From Ochromonadaceae sp. CCMP2298 (Eukaryota > Sar > Synurophyceae > Ochromonadales > Ochromonadaceae): a DNA stretch of 11,317 nt. The notes beneath the pieces were generated by a model that was not told the origin of the DNA, made no database searches, and was given only the letters and a program-made list of their open reading frames with translations. A program made the translations under genes and the position numbers. Below, piece by piece: positions 8,629 to 11,317 of this stretch. The stretch lies in NCBI GenBank assembly GCA_026770595.1, contig MU634584.1, forward strand, positions 1-11,317. Reading direction: 5' to 3'. The number at the start of each line of letters is the position of its first letter. Position 1 is the first letter of the stretch.

Positions 8629-11208
8629 GTACGTATGTTATGTTTTATGTATTATGTATCGTATGTTATATTTTATGTATTATGTGTTAAACCCCCTCTA
8701 TGTATTATGTGTTAAACAGCCTCCCTCGTCGTGCCGTACTCATACACTATACTAAATCCGAATGTATTATGTCCATTCACTATCGAATCATTATAGATTG
8801 TATCCAATCACATTAATTTTGACCCCCCCCCCTCCAGACCCGGCATGGTCAACATTTCCCTCCTATCCGACGGGGCCCTCCTCCACCCCCAAAACTCATC
8901 ATTGCAGTTTTTATACGCACCCGACGTGTCGGTTGACAAGATCACGCCTGAGTTCGGGTACACATCAGGAGACTCGCCAGTCTTCGTATTCGGCTCGAAT
9001 TTCATAAATACGACCTCTCTGGGGTGCAAATTCGGCGACATGATGTCAAGAGGGGTGTTCCTGACAAATCTCTCTATCCTGTGTCTAACGCCGTCGCCTT
9101 TGGGTCGCTCCGAGCTGGCCAACCTGCAGATTCCCGTGGAGGTGACGATTAACGGCTACGATTTCTCGGAGTCCAATGTACAATTCCGCTACTCAGAGCC
9201 CTGCGACGCGGGCTTCTTCTGCCCCGCCTCGGGGCGCAACCTCTGCCCCAACGGTACGTACTGCCCCGTCAATTCCCGCAACTTTACCCTCTGCCCGCCG
9301 GGCACTTTTCAGCCCAAAGAGGGCGCAATCGAGTGCGTAATCTGCCCAATCGGGTACCTGTGCCCGGATCAGGGCATGCCCAGACCCGTAAACTGCCCCC
9401 CTGGTCTGATCTGCGACTCGATGGGGCTGAGATCCTCTTCAAAATTGTGTCCCAACGGCCACTACTGCCTCAACGGCACGAAGTCCTCCAGTGTGGAGTC
9501 ATTCCAGGGCAACCCTCAGTGGATCACGGACTTCGTAACGGGCGTGGTGTACTTCAATCAGTCCTCCACTACCTACAACTACGACACATGGCCACCCCCC
9601 GCAGTGGGCCAGTCAAGGTCCACCCATCCCCCCGAGCGGCACTGCGACGGCCTCGTGTGCGCCGGAGGAACTACCAACGTCCTCGCAGAAGCCCCCTTCC
9701 CCTGCCCCATCGGACACTACTGCCGAGCCGGCGTAGGTACGCAGATTCCCATGCCCAAGAATTTCTCATCCCCTCAGCGCTGTTACGATGGATTTTTCTG
9801 TCCCAGAGGCTCTGTATCCCCGGAGGGTACAGGCCCCTGCCCGAATGGCTACTTCTGTCCCACTCAATTGGACGCCATTGTGTGCCCCCAGGGACACTAC
9901 TGCCCAGGCGTGGGGAACACCGCGCCCGTGGAGTGCTATCCCGGCACATACAATCCCTTCGAAGGACAGGGCAACTGCACCGTATGCCCCACGGGCTACA
10001 TCTGTCCTTCCTGGGGTACTTTGCTGCCCGAGCCCTGTCCTTCAGGCTTCGTGTGTATGTCTCTCGGCCTGAGCTACCCGGTAGTACTGTGCCCCGCTGG
10101 CTATCGCTGTGGCGAAGGTACTCTGACTATGGATCCATCAGCCACCTCTCGGAAGAAGCCGCAGATCTGCAGGGACGGAGAGTTCTGCCTGGGTGGTGTG
10201 GGGAGCTCTTTGACTGTGGAGTGGATTGCCACACAGCCCTTTGGAGGCACGCAGCCCCAGTTATGTGCAGAAGGTACGTATTGCCAGGCAGGCGCGTTCC
10301 TCAGCTCGGGCAGTGGACTGTGCTTCCAGGGCCACTACTGCCCCCCCTCTACCTCCTTCCCTATCGAGACGCCATTGGGTAACTTCGCCTCCGGTCTGGG
10401 GTCTGTAGCACCTACACTGTGCTATCCTGGCACCTATGCTCCACTCAGTGCACAGATAGACTGTCTTGTGTGCCCCTCCGGCCACACCTGCATAACCTAC
10501 GGCACCTACGTGCCCACAATCTGCCTAGAGGGGACGTATCGATCGCAGGTAGACTCGATCACATGCACACAATGCCCAACAGGCACGTATAGCTACGAGG
10601 TGGGCGCGACAGATCTCTCCATGTGCCTGCCCTGCCCCCGGGGCCGCATCTGCGGCATTAAGCGTATGGTCAATCTAGCCCAGTCGACCGAATGTCCCCC
10701 GGGTTATATATGCGGCTACGGCACTGACCGCTCTTCACAGTTTGCGCACCTAACGCCGGCCGGCTTTCACACCGCCCCGGACTCGATCCCCACCGAGCAG
10801 TATGAAGACTTCTGCAAGCCGGGCTTCTACTGTCCTAGGTATGAACCCCCTCATGATGAGTCTTTTTATGTCTCTTTTTATCTATTGAACCCACCCACAA
10901 TGTTTCTTTTTATCTATTGAACCCACCCACAATGTTTCTTTTTATCTATTGAACCCACTCTTGATACTTCTCTTTCTATTGTCTCCCTCACATCCCTCAC
11001 CTCACCTCTCCCCCGCTCCCTCTTCCCCCACCTCCCCCACCTCCCCCACCTCCAGGGGTACCCCCACATACGCCGAGTTCGATGGCAAGTGCCCAGTGGG
11101 CTCCTTCTGCCCCAAAGGCACGCCCGCCGCGATTAACTCCGACACCAAGTGCCCCATGTTCACCACCTCGCTGTCGCAGTCCGAGACTCTGCAGAGCTGC
11201 CGTATCAG
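2..11208 (+). CDS. Giant multi-IPT/TIG and cysteine-rich repeat protein, internal fragment, join(2..8628,8838..10838,11056..11208)
   Basis: One spliced gene fills the window; both ends are missing. The three exons join in one frame, giving about 3,593 residues without a stop. Seen in the sequence: about 30 repeated modules with the IPT/TIG pattern (GG-T-hydrophobic-G-x-NF, then C-x-FG, then C-x-x-PP, then V-x-V-S-x-NG, ending F-x-Y), followed by cysteine-rich repeats of the form C-P-x-G-x-Y-C-P and C-Y-P-G-T-Y. Known of the families: extracellular IPT modules occur in plexins, Met and fibrocystin-type proteins, and GCC2/GCC3 repeats occur in many protist surface proteins. More than two dozen N-X-S/T sequons fit passage through the secretory pathway. 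Inferred: a long extracellular adhesion, recognition or coat protein. The array is longer than I know for fibrocystin-type proteins, and neither G8 nor parallel beta-helix repeats are recognisable here. The GTG at 5-7 lies inside an IPT module whose frame is open to base 2, so it is not the start. Ligand, anchor and exact role cannot be read. Confidence 0.88.
1295..1771 (+). other. Non-IPT spacer 1 (residues 431-589)
   Basis: About 159 residues between IPT modules 5 and 6 do not show the IPT pattern. It opens with cysteines C439 and C455 around a short basic segment (T-Y-R-K), continues with a charged stretch containing F-R-K-R at 477-480, then a Ser/Gly-rich stretch (about 505-540), then C539 and C547, and ends with a T-Y repeat (571-579) encoded by a six-base DNA repeat. 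Sequons are at N460, N544 and N570. It may be a disordered, glycosylated hinge or a domain I do not recognise. No function is assigned. Confidence 0.7.
1772..2032 (+). other. IPT/TIG module 6 (residues 590-676)
   Basis: An isolated module between two non-IPT spacers. It starts H-S-V-Q-P-H-I-I-S-T-P, has the G-R-G-F strand (609-612), the cysteine pair C618 and C641 with C-L-I-P-P, and a G-V-E-T-P-G-G strand before the end at V-Y. Sequons are at N601 and N622. The order of strands and cysteine positions fit IPT well. Confidence 0.8.
2033..2386 (+). other. Non-IPT spacer 2 (residues 677-794)
   Basis: About 118 residues between IPT modules 6 and 7. The first part (690-715) is Gly/Leu-rich and comes from G-run DNA. 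A W-C-x-x-x-x-C segment (718-724) follows, then a region with sequons N732, N748 and N771, and finally an acidic Glu/Ala stretch (780-790). No IPT strand pattern and no family are recognisable. It could be a linker or a small domain inserted in the array. Confidence 0.68.
2387..3802 (+). other. IPT/TIG modules 7-11 (residues 795-1266)
   Basis: Module 7 (796-876; 2390-2632) has F-Y-G-T-N-L and C835/C845. A 21-residue polar linker follows. Module 8 (898-983; 2696-2953) has GGTLLTIMGQNL and one clear cysteine, C931. Module 9 (984-1070; 2954-3214) has F-G-H-K-F, C1015, C1038 and an S-V-S-F-N-G strand. Module 10 (1071-1184; 3215-3556) keeps C1135-LLDG and C1155-TMPP, but its first strands are replaced by a Gln/Ala-rich helical-looking insert. 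Module 11 (1185-1266; 3557-3802) has F-S-G-L-N-F and C1219-SLGG but no second cysteine: the usual C-x-x-PP position reads Y-V-F-PP. Confidence 0.82.
3236..3334 (+). other. Gln/Ala-rich helical insert in IPT module 10 (residues 1078-1110)
   Basis: The segment begins with charged residues (F-E-V-V-K-E-E-V-Q) and continues with repeated A-A-Q and L-A-Q units. This is strongly helix-favouring inside an otherwise all-beta array, and it replaces the first strands of the module. The DNA shows an approximate nine-base period. It could be a short amphipathic helix or a coiled-coil linker; there is no known domain. Confidence 0.65.
3803..3907 (+). other. Linker between IPT modules 11 and 12 (residues 1267-1301)
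   Basis: A short Gly-rich linker (L-R-E-G-G-A-I-V-G-G-D-G) followed by V-V-C-A-E-S. It contains one cysteine, C1286, and comes from DNA with several G-runs on the coding strand. It may be an enlarged last loop of module 11. No independent domain is visible. Confidence 0.6.
3908..6067 (+). other. IPT/TIG modules 12-19 (residues 1302-2021)
   Basis: Eight consecutive modules: 12 (3908-4159), 13 (4160-4414), 14 (4415-4675), 15 (4676-5005), 16 (5006-5254), 17 (5255-5536), 18 (5537-5797) and 19 (5798-6067). Most keep the cysteine pair, for example C1337-VFG with C1356-YAP in module 12, C1504-TFGG with C1522-VTPP in module 14, and C1700-RFNG with C1720-SAP in module 16. Module 12 has an extra C-C pair (W-C-C-G-W, 1378-1382). 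Module 15 is longer than the rest because of a Gly/Val-rich loop (about 1600-1619). Modules 17-19 are more divergent, with weak G-x-NF strands, and are recognised mainly by cysteine spacing and the 85-95 residue period. Confidence 0.82.
4801..4860 (+). repeat. G-run low-complexity tract encoding a Gly/Val loop in IPT module 15
   Basis: The coding strand has at least six runs of four or five G within 60 bases, including two perfect tandem copies of TTGTAGGGG (4818-4826 and 4827-4835). It encodes an alternating Gly/Val/Glu insert (about residues 1600-1619) between the two cysteines of the module. The tract matches the general pattern of intramolecular G-quadruplex formers. Confidence 0.85.
6068..6319 (+). 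other. Divergent cysteine-rich module 20 (residues 2022-2105)
   Basis: This segment occupies one module's length in the array but lacks a clear GG-T start and G-x-NF strand. It has six cysteines (2048, 2055, 2070, 2074, 2090, 2095) where ordinary modules have two. A short V-G-V-T-I-S strand at 2058-2063 is IPT-like. It could be a decayed IPT module that gained disulfides or a different small domain. Position and length support the former; the cysteine count supports the latter. Confidence 0.5.
6320..8440 (+). other. IPT/TIG modules 21-28 (residues 2106-2812)
   Basis: Modules: 21 (6320-6574), 22 (6575-6829), 23 (6830-7075), 24 (7076-7354), 25 (7355-7603), 26 (7604-7930), 27 (7931-8194) and 28 (8195-8440). 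Module 21 is close to consensus: LGGVEVLLYGSGF, C2142-LFG, C2161-LSPP. Module 25 has AGGTPLTL, C2484 and C2502-VTP, then I-S-T-N-G-V-D-F. Module 26 has V-R-G-E-N-F and C2580/C2607 with a short acidic insert between. Module 27 has LYGQNL and C2678/C2697. Module 28 has T-G-V-G-F, C2763-MLG, C2782 and F-S-T-N-G-Q-H-F. Module 24 carries a C-C pair (2395-2396) and a third cysteine at 2439. Confidence 0.86.
8629..8837 (+). other. Intron 1 (209 bp, phase 2)
   Basis: The donor is CACAG|GTACGTATG and the acceptor is CCCTCCAG|ACC. The length is not a multiple of three and the read-through frame stops at TAA 8753-8755, so retention would truncate the protein. The 5' part is AT-rich, with repeats of TATGTATTATGT. 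The acceptor has a C10 tract. A plausible branch point is TTAAT at 8813-8817, about 21 bases before the end; another, farther away, is the TACTAAA at about 8749-8755. Splicing restores IPT module 29 exactly. Confidence 0.9.
8646..8773 (+). repeat. TATGTATTATGT-type repeats in intron 1
   Basis: The 19-mer TATGTATTATGTGTTAAAC occurs twice, at 8674-8692 and 8699-8717, 25 bases apart. The 12-mer core also occurs at 8646-8657, and an ATGTATTATGT copy lies at 8762-8772. These are short local duplications in an AT-rich intron. Confidence 0.88.
8838..10838 (+). CDS. Exon 2: end of IPT array and main cysteine-rich region
   Basis: This exon is 2,001 bases (667 codon equivalents), starting with the third base of an arginine codon and ending with the first two bases of another. 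It completes IPT module 29, encodes IPT module 30 (to about 9201, ending F-R-Y-S-E-P), then changes abruptly to cysteine-rich repeats from C2997. The acceptor is a C10 run followed by TCCAG (8823-8837). The donor is AG|GTATGA at 10839. The ATG at 8845 is an internal methionine, not a translation start, because it lies midway through the IPT fold. Past 10838 the frame reads into AT-rich intron sequence and stops at TGA 10918-10920. Several GTACGT hexamers inside the exon look like unused donors. Confidence 0.88.
10871..10957 (+). repeat. 32-bp tandem repeat in intron 2, about 2.7 copies
   Basis: Two full 32-bp units (10871-10902 and 10903-10934) differ at one position near the start. A third, partial unit runs from 10935 and decays after GAACCCA. 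The core 15-mer TCTTTTTATCTATTG begins at 10905 and 10937, with a 10873 copy in the first unit, exactly 32 bases apart. The same 15-mer occurs once in intron 3 at 11280-11294. Confidence 0.93.
11025..11051 (+). repeat. Three perfect CCCCCACCT 9-mers before the intron 2 acceptor
   Basis: Copies lie at 11025-11033, 11034-11042 and 11043-11051, followed by CCAG, the end of the intron. They make up the polypyrimidine tract. The minus strand is G-rich here. Confidence 0.92.
11056..11208 (+). CDS. Exon 3: short continuation of the cysteine-rich region
   Basis: A 153-base exon (51 codon equivalents) lies between AG 11054-11055 and the donor AG|GTGATT at 11209. Its first base completes the arginine codon split by intron 2. 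It encodes residues 3543-3592 and the first two bases of codon 3593. The peptide continues the same repeat family: K-C-P-V-G-S-F-C-P-K-G-T follows directly from the C-K-P-G-F-Y-C-P-R at the end of exon 2, which supports the splice. It then has K-C-P-M-F and Q-S-C-R-I. Four cysteines are present. If intron 3 is not removed, the frame hits TGA at 11210-11212 at once. Confidence 0.82.
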
Positions 11209-11317
11209 GTGATTATGTCATTACACATTTATGTGACTCATTGTGGGTCTTATTTACTATTTTACTCACTCATGATGTGTCTTTTTATCTATTGTCTCTC
11301 TCCCTCACATCTCTAAC
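11209..11317 (+). other. Intron 3 (5' part only, phase 2)
   Basis: The donor AG|GTGATT follows codon bases AG, as in the other two introns. The remaining 109 bases show no convincing acceptor and end at CTCTAAC, which resembles a branch point (CTAAC at 11313-11317), so the acceptor should lie shortly to the right of the window. The first 60 bases are AT-rich; the rest, from 11269, is closely related to parts of intron 2. The GTGATT donor is weaker than the other two. The alternative, that the gene ends at TGA 11210-11212, is unlikely given the shared phase and the intron-like sequence. Confidence 0.75.

Larger units (their letters stand above)
8441..9201 (+). other. IPT/TIG modules 29 and 30, spanning intron 1
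   Basis: Module 29 starts in exon 1 (8441) with LRGGTLLSIYGANF, C2850 and C2869-RTPPH. It is completed in exon 2 by R-P-G-M-V-N-I-S-L-L-S-D-G and ends Q-F-L-Y near 8916. The intron therefore cuts the fold just after the PP motif. Module 30 (8917-9201) has S-P-V-F-V-F-G-S-N-F, C-K-F-G, C-L-T-P and V-T-I-N-G-Y-D-F, ending F-R-Y. Both are among the modules closest to IPT consensus, and the match across the splice is strong evidence for the intron boundaries. Confidence 0.88.
10839..11055 (+). other. Intron 2 (217 bp, phase 2) with internal tandem repeat
   Basis: The donor is CCTAG|GTATGA and the acceptor is CACCTCCAG|GGG. The length is not a multiple of three, and read-through stops at TGA 10918-10920. 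The first half holds a 32-bp tandem repeat; the second half is almost pure C/T up to the AG, with three copies of CCCCCACCT directly before it. Possible branch points are the CTCAC pentamers at about 10986-11004. Intron 2 shares several sequence blocks with intron 3. Confidence 0.88.
9202..11208 (+). other. GCC2/GCC3-like (ephrin-receptor/TNFR-type) cysteine-rich repeat region
   Basis: From C2997 the protein is built of short cysteine units such as C-x-x-G-x-F/Y-C-P, L-C-P-N-G-x-Y-C and C-P-x-G-Y-x-C. Three larger units start with C-P/Y-P-G-T-F/Y near 9292, 9934 and 10420. The first two are clearly related along about 60 residues: C-x-P-G-T-[FY]-x-P, then C-x-V-C-P-x-G-Y-[IL]-C-P, then C-P-x-G-[LF]-[IV]-C-x-S-x-G-L, then L-C-P-x-G-[HY]-x-C. 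The third keeps the start (C-Y-P-G-T-Y-A-P, C-L-V-C-P-S-G-H-T-C) and then diverges. Between units are longer segments with few cysteines (about 9494-9630 and 10126-10165). In known families such repeats form disulfide-stapled rods outside the cell. The region continues into exon 3 and past the window, so its full length is unknown. Confidence 0.82.

Noticed and set aside
8711-8718. AAACAG at 8713-8718 as an earlier acceptor for intron 1
   Set aside because: The sequence after it stops soon and does not continue the IPT module, whereas the acceptor at 8837 does.
8629-8755. Read-through C-terminal tail of the first frame ending at TAA 8753
   Set aside because: It is AT-rich, Tyr/Met-rich and unlike the rest, starts at a perfect GTACGT donor, and cutting it out restores IPT module 29.
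8845-8847. ATG as the start of a separate second gene
   Set aside because: It falls in the middle of an IPT fold whose first half is at the end of exon 1; the phases match exactly across the 209-bp intron.
9333-10382. 349-residue plus-strand open frame overlapping exon 2
   Set aside because: It is in another frame from the cysteine repeats, is Arg/Leu/Pro-rich, and has no ordered motif; the cysteine-repeat frame explains the sequence.
10839-10920. Read-through tail of the second frame ending at TGA 10918
   Set aside because: It is made of the 32-bp intron repeat; splicing to 11056 continues the cysteine repeat instead.
10949-11055. Coding sequence upstream of exon 3 from an ATG-like start, Ser/Pro-rich
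   Set aside because: This is the C/T-rich 3' half of intron 2; the low-complexity peptide is a by-product of the polypyrimidine tract.
1-11317. CRISPR array, insertion sequence, tRNA or rRNA genes
   Set aside because: No spaced direct repeats, terminal inverted repeats with transposase, or RNA gene signatures were seen. The repeats present are protein-module, intronic or low-complexity repeats.

Overview
The window is the interior of one very large protein-coding gene on the + strand of a eukaryotic nuclear genome, most likely a free-living or parasitic unicellular eukaryote. Evidence for a eukaryote: three interruptions with spliceosomal GT...AG ends, a rejoined reading frame that only makes sense after splicing, a secreted-type cysteine-rich and N-glycosylation-rich protein, and no bacterial gene layout. 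TAA, TAG and TGA are all absent from more than 10 kb of joined frame and appear only in introns, so the standard code fits. The coding DNA is GC-rich with many C and G homopolymers; introns start AT-rich and end in C/T-rich tracts. No taxonomic marker is present. Stramenopiles, fornicate metamonads, choanozoans and others carry proteins of this general type, and I cannot choose among them.

Layout: exon 1 (2-8628, open at the left edge), intron 1 (8629-8837, 209 bp), exon 2 (8838-10838, 2001 bp), intron 2 (10839-11055, 217 bp), exon 3 (11056-11208, 153 bp), intron 3 (from 11209 to beyond the right edge). The visible spliced coding sequence is about 3,593 codons with neither start nor stop codon. 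Residue numbers used here count the codon at 5-7 as residue 1 and run on through the splices.

The protein has two parts. Residues 1 to about 2996 are an array of about 30 IPT/TIG (immunoglobulin-like, plexin, transcription factor) beta-sandwich modules of about 80-110 residues. Most carry two cysteines, the second usually just before a PP or P motif. Two longer non-IPT spacers (431-589 and 677-794), a glutamine/alanine helical insert and several Gly-rich loops interrupt it. From residue 2997 the protein changes to cysteine-rich repeats of GCC2/GCC3 (ephrin-receptor-like, TNFR-like) type, which continue through exon 3 and past the window. This looks like a stalk-like extracellular or luminal protein (adhesion, recognition or cell-surface coat). 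Signal peptide, membrane anchor and any cytoplasmic part lie outside the window, so the function is inference only.

The most unusual points are: introns 2 and 3 share sequence blocks (an introner-like or locally duplicated intron family); all three donors cut in phase 2 after the AG of an AGN arginine codon, so exons 2 and 3 are symmetric; introns are absent from at least 8.6 kb and then come in quick succession; and the Gly-rich loops inserted in the IPT array are encoded by sense-strand G-runs able to form quadruplexes. No RNA genes, bacterial mobile elements, CRISPR arrays or minus-strand genes are supported.
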